A DNA stretch of 63,983 nucleotides from assembly GCA_023411555.1 (NCBI GenBank), contig JAEYOQ010000056.1, forward strand, positions 1 to 63,983, in the 5' to 3' direction. The stretch comes from Bacillota bacterium. GTDB taxonomy: Bacteria > Bacillota > Clostridia > Lachnospirales > Lachnospiraceae. Of the stretch, positions 26,706-35,438 are shown piece by piece. The position numbers and the translations under genes are program-made. Under the pieces are notes generated by a model that was given only the letters and a program-made list of their open reading frames with translations, ran no database searches and was not told the origin of the DNA. The first letter of the stretch is position 1. Each line of letters opens with the position of its first letter.

Positions 26706-26756
26706 AAATCTTTCCTCCATCTTGAATAAAAAATTATCTAGTAACATTTATATTAA

Positions 26757-26773
26757 TTCCATAATATATGGAA
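26757..26773. promoter_or_regulatory. Dyad upstream of the PplA-like gene
   Basis: TTCCATA-ATA-TATGGAA is a perfect 7+7 inverted repeat in the 77-base gap between dmkA-like and pplA-like genes, 51 bases before the pplA-like start. It could be an operator. There is no T-run. Confidence 0.4.
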
Positions 26774-26782
26774 CGAATATAC

Positions 26783-27685
26783 CTACACCACAAGGGCACT
26801 GATAAAAATAAGCAGGGAATTTGTGCCCATGATTATAATGTAATTCTTTATAGCAATCACGAAAGTGGTTGCCTTCTCCTGCTTCTGAAAGAATACCTTG
26901 ATATTCTTCTGAACCGGAAGAATTGTAAGCAGCGACAAGAGCGAAACCGGTGACAGTATCTTCAATATTACCATAACTATCGTCGCCAGATAGGTCGCAT
27001 AATAGAGTGCCGCAAACAAATACAGTGCTTTTTTTCCTATATAATAAGGTAAGGTGTGTCGCTTTACCGTAATGTCCTTTTCCAAATCGCAGATATTATT
27101 TGCAAGCATAATGTTGGCTGTTGTACAAAATGGAGCAACAGCAAATAGCATAAGTGATAATATTGGAAATACTTGAAGATCAAGGGACACTGTCTTAAAA
27201 TTAACATTCAAGTCTAAAAAAGTACCAGCCGGTAAATTAATATAAAGAATAATAAATGGAATTAGCAAACCGTAAAATACACCTGATAGGACTTCACCTA
27301 AGGGCATCCTGGATATAGGCACCGGCCCATAGGTATAAAATACACCACACAGAAAACATAAGCCACCCATCAAGAAAATTACAACATCTGTCTGAACAGC
27401 TAGTAGCAATCCTAAAGCAGCGCTAATCGAAAACAACACATATATAATCACAAGTGCCGTTCTTCGCTTAAACTGTAATACCTGATCATTATTCTTTGAA
27501 TCTATATAATTATTAATTGCTGTCGTTGTTAAATCAAACAGGAACATTGCGGCGAAGAACAATAAAGTAAGATCCCACCTTATCGGCTGCTTCATATAAA
27601 CTAACAGTCCTATTGTAATCAGAAATGCAAAGGTACTGGTTATCTTTGTCCTTATCTCTACATAACCTAAAAATCGCTTTATCAT
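26783..27685 (-). CDS. dmkA: UbiA-family prenyltransferase (DmkA-like)
   Basis: An integral membrane enzyme of about nine helices (300 residues) that joins a polyprenyl chain to an aromatic acceptor. The two aspartate motifs are present: NNYIDSKNND (NxxxDxxxD, about 59-68) and NNICDLEKD in the second half. It resembles MenA, which uses 1,4-dihydroxy-2-naphthoate to make demethylmenaquinone. No men genes for naphthoate synthesis are in the window, so the acceptor must come from elsewhere in the genome or from outside the cell. The start at 27685 follows GGGAG by 6 bases. It lies in line with ndh2 and the polyprenyl synthase as in Listeria EET loci. Confidence 0.85.
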   Translation of the reverse strand: MIKRFLGYVEIRTKITSTFAFLITIGLLVYMKQPIRWDLTLLFFAAMFLFDLTTTAINNYIDSKNNDQVLQFKRRTALVIIYVLFSISAALGLLLAVQTDVVIFLMGGLCFLCGVFYTYGPVPISRMPLGEVLSGVFYGLLIPFIILYINLPAGTFLDLNVNFKTVSLDLQVFPILSLMLFAVAPFCTTANIMLANNICDLEKDITVKRHTLPYYIGKKALYLFAALYYATYLATIVMVILKILSPVSLLSLLTILPVQKNIKVFFQKQEKATTFVIAIKNYIIIMGTNSLLIFISALVV

Positions 27686-27811
27686 ATTCTTCTCCCTGAT
27701 GTCTCTCAAAGGGACATCTGCTTCCTACCTCCTACATAGCTGTAAAAAGTATGTAAGAGGTATTAAGCCAATGACTTTATGTGCAAAATACTGATGTAAA
27801 AATATTAATCC

Positions 27812-28789
27812 TTAGGATAAACGCGAAGCTTTCTTTAAGACCATGATTAATTGCTCTCTTTTATGTGAAGTTAGAGAAAGCTCTTCAATAATCTTCATGG
27901 ATTTATGATAATACTTATCTATCACTAGTCTGGTGAACTTAAGTCCTCCAGCCTTAACTACTGCCGCATTGATATCCTCTCTGGTGATTTCTTGATCAAT
28001 CGCCTTCTCTTTGAAATCACTGAGCTGGGATAAAGCATGAATCAGGGGAAGTGTAATTACACCTTGCTCATAATCCGATTGCACCGGTTTATTCGCTCCC
28101 TCTACTGTCTCTTCAAAATCAATACAGTCATCTGATAACTGAAATATCATGCCAATATAAAACCCAAGCTGACGATATCTTTTGGCCTCCTTTTCTGTAC
28201 AGTTAGAAAAGATTGCACCTACGAAAAAAGAGGCTTCAAAGAGTGCAGCAGTCTTACCGGATATAATTTTAAGGTAACGAAAGATGGATAGGTTAATGTT
28301 ACCGTTATTTATATGCTGGTTTAATTCACCTAAGCAAACCCTTCCGACATAGTCAGGTAAAGCTAACTCTAGATAATCCTTCTTGTTCTCGATGGAAGCA
28401 GCCATACGAAGAGCTACACTTAACAGATAATCTCCGCATATAACTGCTGTTCTCTTACCATACTTCTTCTGCAAGGTTACATCTCCCCTGCGAAGCTCAG
28501 CATTATCGATAATGTCATCATGAACAAGTGTTGCCAGATGTAATATCTCGATTGCTGCCGCAATCTTAATTGCATTCATATGAACCATTCCGTCAGCATT
28601 CTCAGCACAAATCAATACGGAGGCAGCACGGATATATTTTCCCCTAGAGAATGTAAGATGCTTTGTATAATCTCTTATAATCAACGGTGATTTGGAAAGT
28701 GTTTTATCCACTTCCCTCCTCACCAACTCTAGGGCTTCCTCTGAGCGGATTAGTTCGATATTAACTTCTTGTTTTATCTCATTAGTCAT
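27812..28789 (-). CDS. dmkB: Polyprenyl diphosphate synthase (DmkB-like)
   Basis: A trans-prenyl synthase that builds the isoprenoid side chain of a quinone. The 325 residues carry the first aspartate-rich motif in LVHDDIIDNAELRRG (about 91-105) and the second as QLSDDCIDFEE (about 215-225). GKYIRAASVL replaces the usual GKR(I/L)RP. It overlaps the end of ndh2 by 8 bases, so the two are translationally coupled. The next gene is the UbiA-type transferase that would use its product. Confidence 0.9.
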   Translation of the reverse strand: MTNEIKQEVNIELIRSEEALELVRREVDKTLSKSPLIIRDYTKHLTFSRGKYIRAASVLICAENADGMVHMNAIKIAAAIEILHLATLVHDDIIDNAELRRGDVTLQKKYGKRTAVICGDYLLSVALRMAASIENKKDYLELALPDYVGRVCLGELNQHINNGNINLSIFRYLKIISGKTAALFEASFFVGAIFSNCTEKEAKRYRQLGFYIGMIFQLSDDCIDFEETVEGANKPVQSDYEQGVITLPLIHALSQLSDFKEKAIDQEITREDINAAVVKAGGLKFTRLVIDKYYHKSMKIIEELSLTSHKREQLIMVLKKASRLS

Positions 28790-30905
28790 TATAAATATAC
28801 CACTTTCTTACGAATGGTAGTTTCTTCCACAGCTTCTTCAGCCCTGGCATAGCATAATAATCTAATCCTAAGGTTCTACCTGCTCCAATCAGAACAGCGA
28901 TTCCGGCGAAGACCATCCAGAAGGTTCCCAGATATAAGCCGGTAGTACATACAAACATAAACTGTAGAACTAAGGAAACAGCTGCTGCAGGAGTTGTGAA
29001 TAAGCCTCCCATAAGTGCTAATCCTATAATAATTTCCGCAACTACGATAAATATCTGCATTGCCAACTGAACATTATCGTAAGGTAAAATCAACTTCTCA
29101 ATAAACCAATTCATGAACGGAACATCCAGCTTGAAAGCATAATCACCAATTGCAGAATGTGCAAGTTCTTTACCACTTACAAAGATAACCTTAAATAATC
29201 CAAGGAAATCAAAATTAATTATAACGTGTCCTATCTTTGCTACGGCTCCGGCAACACCTTCTGCTGCTCCGGTTGCTCCTGATACGGCATCCGCTGCACT
29301 TGCCGCTGCATCTGCTGCTCCAGTAGCACTTGATACAGCATCCGCTGTTAACTGGATCATGTGTGTTGCTTTCGTAGACACCATCTGAACTACCTTGGTA
29401 GCTCCATCTATTGCTGCTGTGGTTGCAGAGGATACGGCATCTGTCTCGCCAGCAGCCGGTGCATTACCTAGAATGCTGTTATACCATGCGTTCGCGCCAC
29501 CAAAGAAGCCATTCAGCTTAGGTCCGGTAAACCATCCCTCTACAATCTTCATAATACCTTCGAACAACCAAACAGCACCAAGCCATATTCTAAGCGGTAC
29601 CAGTAAAAAGCTTGGTGTTCGATTGGAGAAATGTCCACCGACAAAGCTTCTGCAGTTACGGATTGTGAAGATTTCCATCTTTAAATAGTGAAATACCTTA
29701 TTCCAGCCTAATACCTGAATAAAATATACGATATTAATAAAATGCTTTGCAAACATGGCCAGGAAAGATGGCATGCTGAAGAAATGGCCGGGAAGACCAA
29801 CATGACATACAGCATAACGTCCGCCAATGCTTACCATTACTCCATGGAACTTCGGCTTATATTCCTCAGGATTTCCTTCGCCCTTAATCGCAACCGTGAT
29901 ATTATGTGCAGCTGTGGCAGCACTTTGCTCACAATTCTCAACCATCTGAGGTACCGGACGCTCTTCCCCTTCAGGTATATAATTCATATTATCGCCAATA
30001 ACATATACATTCTGATGCTTGGTAGAGCGTAAGAAGCGATCCACCTGCACACGGCCACCACGGGTTACCTCTAAAGCATCTGCAGAGTTCTGAACAACAT
30101 CAGTACTTTGGATTCCTGCGGCCCAGATGATGGTTCCTGCCTTGTAGTGGTTTATCTTATCTCCTTGCTTCAGCTCGATGAAATCATTACCGATTTTGGA
30201 TACAACGGCACTCATAATAAGCTTAACGCCCATCTTCTCAAGTCGTCTTGCCACCTTAGCGGAAAGCTTCTCCGTCATGTTCGGTATAGGCCTGCTCAAG
30301 CCATCCACATTAACTAAGGTTACATCATTGCGATCAACATCAAACTTTTCACATAAAAACGGAACGTATTCTGCCAATTCTCCGATCATTTCAACGCCAG
30401 TGAAGCCAGCACCTACGACATAAAAAGTAAGTAATCTTCTTCTCTCCTCCGCATTGGTCTCACGGGCTGCAATTCGGAATGTGTTTAGAATATGATCCTT
30501 AAGTAATACTGCATCATCATAGGACCACAGTTTGAAGCTGAACTCCTCAGCTCCAGGAACGCCATAGTAGGTAGGCTTTGAACCAGCCGCTAATACTAAG
30601 TAATCATACGAATAGGTTTCGTTTTCAGCAATAACCTTTTTCTTCTCGTAATCAATCGAGGTTACCGTGTCCAACTTCACATTAACCCGACGTCCGGCAA
30701 ATACTTTCTTAAGGTTAATCTTGATACTTTCTTCATCCACACGGTTAGCCGCAACTTCATGAAGCTCAGTAAGCATGGTGTGGAATGGATTCTTGTCGAT
30801 AATTGTAATATCGACATCATTCTGCTTTTTGAACTTCTTTGCTAATTTTTTTGCTGTCAGAATACCGGCATAACCGGCACCAACAATAACTATCTTCTTC
30901 TCCAT
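28782..30905 (-). CDS. ndh2: Type II NADH dehydrogenase fused to a DoxX-like domain with three flavinylation motifs
   Basis: Residues 1-410 are an NDH-2: FAD motif VGAGYAG (8-14), NAD motif VGAGFTG (164-170), WAAGIQ (261-266) and VIGDNMN (302-308), then hydrophobic anchor helices (about 380-412). The C-terminal part is a DoxX-like membrane domain with helices near 433-455, 612-637, 640-657 and 662-678. The loop after its first helix (about 456-610) is long and Ala-rich and holds DAVSSAT (489-495), DAVSSAT (522-528) and DAVSGAT (539-545), each a match to the ApbE acceptor motif. If NADH is oxidised inside, the loop should face outwards. The protein, at 707 residues, is far longer than plain NDH-2 (about 400). 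It heads the EET gene set and has a Rex-like site upstream. Confidence 0.9.
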   Translation of the reverse strand: MEKKIVIVGAGYAGILTAKKLAKKFKKQNDVDITIIDKNPFHTMLTELHEVAANRVDEESIKINLKKVFAGRRVNVKLDTVTSIDYEKKKVIAENETYSYDYLVLAAGSKPTYYGVPGAEEFSFKLWSYDDAVLLKDHILNTFRIAARETNAEERRRLLTFYVVGAGFTGVEMIGELAEYVPFLCEKFDVDRNDVTLVNVDGLSRPIPNMTEKLSAKVARRLEKMGVKLIMSAVVSKIGNDFIELKQGDKINHYKAGTIIWAAGIQSTDVVQNSADALEVTRGGRVQVDRFLRSTKHQNVYVIGDNMNYIPEGEERPVPQMVENCEQSAATAAHNITVAIKGEGNPEEYKPKFHGVMVSIGGRYAVCHVGLPGHFFSMPSFLAMFAKHFINIVYFIQVLGWNKVFHYLKMEIFTIRNCRSFVGGHFSNRTPSFLLVPLRIWLGAVWLFEGIMKIVEGWFTGPKLNGFFGGANAWYNSILGNAPAAGETDAVSSATTAAIDGATKVVQMVSTKATHMIQLTADAVSSATGAADAAASAADAVSGATGAAEGVAGAVAKIGHVIINFDFLGLFKVIFVSGKELAHSAIGDYAFKLDVPFMNWFIEKLILPYDNVQLAMQIFIVVAEIIIGLALMGGLFTTPAAAVSLVLQFMFVCTTGLYLGTFWMVFAGIAVLIGAGRTLGLDYYAMPGLKKLWKKLPFVRKWYIYND

Positions 30906-30940
30906 GTCTGCTCCTTACTATTTTTCATGCAAATTTTACA

Positions 30941-30979
30941 CGAAAATTTTCGCATTTGCTTTTGTTAAGTTTGTAACAA
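30941..30979 (-). promoter_or_regulatory. Rex-like redox operator and second palindrome upstream of ndh2
   Basis: TTGTTAAGTTTGTAACAA (30962-30979) is a 6+6 inverted repeat that agrees with the Rex site TTGTTAA-N4-TTAACAA at all but one base. It ends 57 bases before the ndh2 start. A perfect palindrome CGAAAATTTTCG is at 30941-30952. Rex senses NADH/NAD+ and is known to repress ndh in Bacillus. A weak TTGGGG...TAGGAT promoter may lie just upstream on the minus strand. Confidence 0.65.
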
Positions 30980-31540
30980 TCCTATGCAAAACTTAAAAGT
31001 AACCCCAACACTCAAAGTTACATTACTCCCTCTAGTATATCACGTTATATTTCATTTGAAAACATTTTTTTATAAAAATAGTAAAAATGGCTACTCTTTT
31101 TGCCTTGCTACCTACTTGTTTGTGCATATCATATAAATCTGATAGGAATTAACTATCCACCTCACCCCATAGGAGAGATAATTGTCGCAATTGGTCGTAA
31201 CAGAGTCCGGTATCCCCCATGAGCAAAGTTTCTATCAGAGAGAGGCTGTTGCATATGTATGATGGTATTCAACTCCATCACGGACACGTTCTTGTAAATG
31301 ATCAGAAGCTGCACCTCCCCAGACGCAGCTTCCATTTTTGCTCTATTTTATTCCTTATACAATCCTATAAGCGCTCCTCTATGGATCACTTATAGGATAA
31401 TAGTAACCTACTCTTGATTTTCCCACCGCTATATCAGAGCTAGAATTGAAACATATGTTCTAATCCAGTTCTAACTATTATACCTTTATGATCTTAAAAA
31501 TTGAGGACAAAAATTGCTAATTTTCGCTTTTAAAACAAAA
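30980..31540. other. Long intergenic stretch with a hairpin and a small open frame
   Basis: Of this 561-base stretch, one part is a short open frame at 31219-31395. A hairpin GAAGCTGC (31305-31312) / GCAGCTTC (31325-31332) with a following TTTTT looks like a plus-strand terminator inside that frame. No promoter pointing into it was found. The rest shows nothing I can name. Confidence 0.35.
31219..31395 (+). pseudogene. Possible remnant ORF, 58 codons
   Basis: The frame opens MSKVSIRERLLHMYDGIQLH and continues with VLVNDQKLHLP, which reads like real protein for its first 35 codons. It has no Shine-Dalgarno site and a terminator-like hairpin lies within it. It may be a decayed fragment of a longer gene. 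Family not recognised. Confidence 0.25.
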
Positions 31541-31569
31541 TTGCTCAGCAACTCGGCATATGGTATAAT
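31541..31569 (+). promoter_or_regulatory. Promoter of the AraC/GyrI regulator gene
   Basis: TTGCTC (31541-31546) and TATAAT (31564-31569) with a 17-base spacer, 47 bases before the start codon. Confidence 0.65.
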
Positions 31570-31615
31570 GGTACGGCACTGTTAATCAGTAAAGCCTATA
31601 ACATAATCGATATGG

Positions 31616-32515
31616 ATGGTTAGAATGGATCATTACCTTTTGGAGATAATCAAAAATACAACTGAATACATTGAAAACAATCTTATGGAGCCGATTAATC
31701 TGGATACCATATCTGAGAATGTCAATATCTCCAAATTTCATTTACTGCGAATCTGGAAGGGTGCAACTTCTACCGGGCTTATGGAATATGTAAGACTGCG
31801 AAGAATTTCCCTCTCCCTTGGTGATCTACTGAATGACCGTTACAGCATAGATTATATCTCCTCCAAATATTCCTTTGGAAGTGAGCGCACCTATAACCGG
31901 GTATTCAAGGAAACCTTTTATACCACTCCTGCCAAATGGAGGCGCAATCCGACTCCTTTAAAGATTTTAGATCGCTTTAATGCAGACTTTATGAACATAG
32001 CTGGAGAAGGGTTGATTTTTTTTCGCTCAATCTCTGTACTGCCCGCCTTCAGTATTGCTGGTCTGGAATATCAGGTGGGGCATGAAGAGAATCTTCGTAA
32101 TCAGATAGCAAACCGATATGGCAATGATTTCTTTCATAACCACCGTCATAGAGTACTCAACCCTGTCGAAAAGGATGCCTACATCGGTTTTAGCCTCATT
32201 CCCAAGTCCACTACCGGCTATACGCTTTATCAGCCCTCCATTGAGATAAATACTAACAGTATCGTCCCTCCAGACATGAAGGTACGGCATATCAAGGCAC
32301 ATAAATATGGCGTTTTTACCTATATGGGGGCCCATCGTCCGGAGGATATCTCATCAAAGACTCTTGAGTCCATCTGGAAGTATGTATTAGATACCTGGAT
32401 GCCGACCATTGATTTTAAATTAGAGGATAACTTTCACTTTGAACATATAAAATACTCCAAATGTAATAAGAATTATGCGGAATGCACCCTCTATTATCCT
32501 ATCTCCGTATTATAG
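31616..32515 (+). CDS. AraC-family regulator with GyrI-like effector domain
   Basis: The 299 residues have an N-terminal AraC HTH pair (about 8-108: NLDTISENVNISKFHLLRIWK, then YSIDYISSKYSFGSERTYNRVFKETF) and a C-terminal GyrI-like ligand-binding domain (about 135-297). This is the layout of Rob, BmrR-like and similar multidrug or small-molecule sensors. No operon partner lies downstream, so its target is not evident. The Shine-Dalgarno site is weak (GGATGG). Confidence 0.88.
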   Translation: MVRMDHYLLEIIKNTTEYIENNLMEPINLDTISENVNISKFHLLRIWKGATSTGLMEYVRLRRISLSLGDLLNDRYSIDYISSKYSFGSERTYNRVFKETFYTTPAKWRRNPTPLKILDRFNADFMNIAGEGLIFFRSISVLPAFSIAGLEYQVGHEENLRNQIANRYGNDFFHNHRHRVLNPVEKDAYIGFSLIPKSTTGYTLYQPSIEINTNSIVPPDMKVRHIKAHKYGVFTYMGAHRPEDISSKTLESIWKYVLDTWMPTIDFKLEDNFHFEHIKYSKCNKNYAECTLYYPISVL

Positions 32516-32681
32516 CTATCAAATATCTTATACATCTTGGCTTATAGCTTCCTACATAAGTACTCACTATTAAAATATCCCACGTCCCCGAAAGAATAAT
32601 ATTTGGATAGATTCACATCACACCGAATAATCTTCTACTGAGAACGTGGGGTATATGGATTAATATACGATTATTAAAGAG

Positions 32682-33479
32682 TTATTTATTAGCCGGCTGT
32701 TTTCCAATATAAGCAAGAATCCCACCGTCAACATAGAGGATATGTCCGTTTACAAAGTCAGAGGCATCGGAGGCAAGGAATATAGCAGGTCCCATAAGAT
32801 CCTCGGTTTTTCCCCATCTTCCTGCCGGAGTCTTCGATAAGATAAACTCATTAAAGGGATGTCCAGGCACGCGAAGGGGGGCTGTCTGAGGTGTCTCGAT
32901 ATATCCTGGTCCGATACCATTACATTGAATATTATATTCGCCATATTCAGAGGCAATGTTCTTGGTCAACATCTTAAGACCACCTTTTGCTGCCGCATAC
33001 GCAGATACTGTTTCACGACCTAATTCACTCATCATGGAACAGATGTTTATAATTTTACCATGTCCCTTCTTGATCATGCTGGGGATTACAGCCTTCGATA
33101 CGATAAAGGGAGCATTCAGATCCACATCGATCACCTTACGAAAATCCTCTGCCGTCATCTCTGTCATCGGAATACGCTTGATAATTCCTGCATTGTTAAC
33201 CAGAATATCAATCACGCCAACCTCTTCTTCTATCCTTGCAATCAGGGCATTCACGCCAGCTTCGTCCGTAACATCACATACATAACCGTATGCTTTAATC
33301 CCCAATTCCTCATATGCCTTCAGTCCCTTATCAACCATCTCCTGGTTCAGATCGTTAAAGCAGATGGTTGCTCCAGCCTTGGCATAAGCAGTGGCAATCG
33401 AGAAGCCGATTCCATAAGAGGCTCCGGTAATTAATGCAATTTTATTCTTTAAGGAGAATTGATCTATTATATTATTCAT
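32682..33479 (-). CDS. kduD: 2-dehydro-3-deoxy-D-gluconate 5-dehydrogenase (SDR)
   Basis: A short-chain dehydrogenase of 265 residues with cofactor motif TGASYGIG (18-25), NNAG (about 94-97), and catalytic Ser, Tyr and Lys in the SMMSELG and YAAAKGG segments (YxxxK). Sequence resembles KduD and gluconate 5-dehydrogenase. Its position 43 bases after kduI identifies it as the reductase that turns 3-deoxy-D-glycero-2,5-hexodiulosonate into 2-keto-3-deoxygluconate in pectin breakdown. Confidence 0.88.
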   Translation of the reverse strand: MNNIIDQFSLKNKIALITGASYGIGFSIATAYAKAGATICFNDLNQEMVDKGLKAYEELGIKAYGYVCDVTDEAGVNALIARIEEEVGVIDILVNNAGIIKRIPMTEMTAEDFRKVIDVDLNAPFIVSKAVIPSMIKKGHGKIINICSMMSELGRETVSAYAAAKGGLKMLTKNIASEYGEYNIQCNGIGPGYIETPQTAPLRVPGHPFNEFILSKTPAGRWGKTEDLMGPAIFLASDASDFVNGHILYVDGGILAYIGKQPANK

Positions 33480-33522
33480 ACTAAAATCCTTCCTTTCTAA
33501 TTACTTTTAGACGATAGAGTGC

Positions 33523-34350
33523 CTATCTGATATCCTTCATGGCAACCGCATCCATATCATCAAAGTCCTGATTCTCTCCAACCATACCCCAGATAAAGGT
33601 ATAGGCCTGAGTTCCGCAGCCGGAATGAATGGACCAGCTTGGTGATATTACCATCTCACGGTTTCTCATTACGATATGTCTCGTCTCAGTAGGCTCACCC
33701 ATATAGTGGAACACCAGAGCATTCTCCGGCATATCAAAGTAGAGATAAACCTCCATTCGTCTGTCATGAGTATGACAGGGCATGGTATTCCATACGCTTC
33801 CAGGCATTAGCTTGGTCATACCCATAACGAGTTGGCAGCTTTCAACCTGTCCCGGCAGGATATACTTTGTGATCACTCTATGATTGCAGGTCTCTAGCGA
33901 TCCGAGCTCTACATTAACACAGTTCTCCGGCTTAATGTGTACGGTGGGATAGGTCTTATGTGCCGGAGCACTATTGAAGTAGAACAAAGCCGGGTTTTTC
34001 TCATCTTCACTGGCAAATACGATTTCCTGAGCACCCATACCAATATACATGCCGTCTTTATAATCCATAGTATACACCGTCTTATCTACGGTCACGGTAC
34101 CTCTTCCCCCGATATTAATGATACCCATTTCTCTTCTTTCGAGAAAATACTTTGCCCTAATTTCTTCTCCTGCTGTTAAGGTCAAAGGTGTTAGCGGTAC
34201 CGCAGCACCGATAATGATACGATCAATATGACTATAAACCGTCTTAATCTCACCGGGCACAAACATATTCTGTATCAGAAATTCTTCTCTCAACTGCTCA
34301 GTGGTATAATTCTTTACATCCTTTGGTGATACTGCTGTTCTTAATTCCAT
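33523..34350 (-). CDS. kduI: 5-dehydro-4-deoxy-D-glucuronate isomerase
   Basis: A cupin-type, zinc-dependent isomerase that acts on unsaturated uronates from pectin lyases. The 276 residues match KduI length. Zinc ligands appear in PCHTHDRRMEVY (two His and a Glu) and in WSIHSG (His). The start at 34350 (MELRTAVSP) has AAAGGGA 8 bases upstream; a frame to 34398 lacks a site. It is divergent from the AraC-type gene at 34564, which is probably its regulator. Confidence 0.95.
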   Translation of the reverse strand: MELRTAVSPKDVKNYTTEQLREEFLIQNMFVPGEIKTVYSHIDRIIIGAAVPLTPLTLTAGEEIRAKYFLERREMGIINIGGRGTVTVDKTVYTMDYKDGMYIGMGAQEIVFASEDEKNPALFYFNSAPAHKTYPTVHIKPENCVNVELGSLETCNHRVITKYILPGQVESCQLVMGMTKLMPGSVWNTMPCHTHDRRMEVYLYFDMPENALVFHYMGEPTETRHIVMRNREMVISPSWSIHSGCGTQAYTFIWGMVGENQDFDDMDAVAMKDIR

Positions 34351-34445
34351 ATAAGTCATCCCTTTCCTTAATTTTTCAAATGTTAACCTTAATGTCATTT
34401 TATCATACTATATTTTCTTTTTCTTGTTCTTTAGTATCAAAAATA

Positions 34446-34474
34446 TTGAATTTAATGAACATTAATGTTAGAAT
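34446..34474 (+). promoter_or_regulatory. Promoter of the kdu-linked AraC gene with embedded palindrome
   Basis: TTGAAT (34446-34451) and TAGAAT (34469-34474) are 17 bases apart. A perfect 12-base palindrome AACATTAATGTT (34458-34469) fills the spacer. A related sequence, AATGTTAACCTTAATGTC, lies near the kduI leader at 34379-34396, so one protein may act on both genes. Confidence 0.6.
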
Positions 34475-34563
34475 TATTCGGAATGAAGACCCGAAAAAAA
34501 TTATATCATTTCATTCCGTAGCACACAAAGAATCCTACAAAGGATACAGAAAGGAATATGACT

Positions 34564-35433
34564 ATGAAGGAATTTAGCTCTTGTAAGGCGGCGATTGATT
34601 CCTGTATCTCGAATAAATATTTTGCAATCGCCCATCTCTTTTTTGAAGAGAAGACTATGAATGTCCATATCCATGACTGCTATGAGATATATTATTCCAT
34701 CTCCGGTGGGAAACAGTTTCTCATTGATAATAAGACCTATAAGATTGAACCGGGAGATCTCTTCCTCATCAACCAATATGAAAGCCATTATCTAAGCGAT
34801 ATTGAACAGAACGATCATGAGCGTATCGTAATCTCCATCCATCCTGATCTTCTCCGATCTCTTTCCACGGAGAGGACTGAATTGGATTACTGCTTCCACC
34901 ATCGGGATCCAGGCTTCAGCCATCGCATTTCTCTGGATAAGGCTCAACAGCAAAGATTCATGTACTATATCCATAAGATTACCAAGCTGTCGGGCTACGG
35001 AGAAGATATACTGGAGCGGCTGGCCTTTGCTGAGCTAATGGTCTTTATTAATAAGGAATTCAATACCAGAATACAGACAGAGGAGGATATCCACCTTTAT
35101 ACCTGTCAATATGACCAACAGGTTGATGATATCCTCCAATATATCAATACCCATATCAATGAGCCCATCACAATTCAGAGGCTTGCCGAGAACTTCTTCC
35201 TCAGCAAATCCTTTATCTGCCGTATCTTTAAGCAGGCGACCGGTACCACGGTCAATAAATATTTAACTGCCCGCAGAATCAGTATTGCCAAAGCCTTACT
35301 CAATGAAGGAATCAGCGTAAATGAAGTCTACGAGCAGTGTGGGTTTTCGGACTATAGTACTTTCTTAAAATCCTTTACTAAGACAGTTGGGTTATCCCCT
35401 AAAAAATATGCCTTATACAATAACCGGATCTAA
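34564..35433 (+). CDS. AraC-family regulator with cupin sensor, kdu-linked
   Basis: Residues 20-110 resemble an AraC-type cupin sensor (HIHDCYEIYYSISGGKQFLI, KIEPGDLFLINQYESHY). The C-terminal 100 residues form the double HTH (TIQRLAENFFLSKSFICRIFK, then SVNEVYEQCGFSDYSTFLKSFTKTVGLSPKKY). It is divergent from kduI-kduD and likely activates them in response to uronates. The start at 34564 gives 8 bases from AAAGGA; ATG 34558 is too close to it. Confidence 0.9.
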   Translation: MKEFSSCKAAIDSCISNKYFAIAHLFFEEKTMNVHIHDCYEIYYSISGGKQFLIDNKTYKIEPGDLFLINQYESHYLSDIEQNDHERIVISIHPDLLRSLSTERTELDYCFHHRDPGFSHRISLDKAQQQRFMYYIHKITKLSGYGEDILERLAFAELMVFINKEFNTRIQTEEDIHLYTCQYDQQVDDILQYINTHINEPITIQRLAENFFLSKSFICRIFKQATGTTVNKYLTARRISIAKALLNEGISVNEVYEQCGFSDYSTFLKSFTKTVGLSPKKYALYNNRI

Positions 35434-35438
35434 TCCGG

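Noticed and set aside
26254..26802. Ala-rich plus-strand ORF opposite the PplA-like gene
   Set aside because: It is the complementary reading of the ATEAP linker and has no start signal.
24169..30905. Rnf or Nqr complex for the flavin proteins
   Set aside because: No Rnf/Nqr subunits are present; gene order and domains fit the EET set instead.
28782..30905. Triple DAVS(S/G)AT as simple Ala-rich low complexity
   Set aside because: Considered, but the exact D-A-V-S-x-A-T frame recurs three times with different flanks and an ApbE gene is in the same gene set, so I kept it as a candidate.
31219..31395. Functional small protein
   Set aside because: No ribosome site or promoter, and a terminator-like hairpin lies inside it; listed only as a possible remnant.
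32579..32650. Terminator CCCACGT...ACGTGGG
   Set aside because: The loop is about 58 bases with no T-run, so it is too weak to call.
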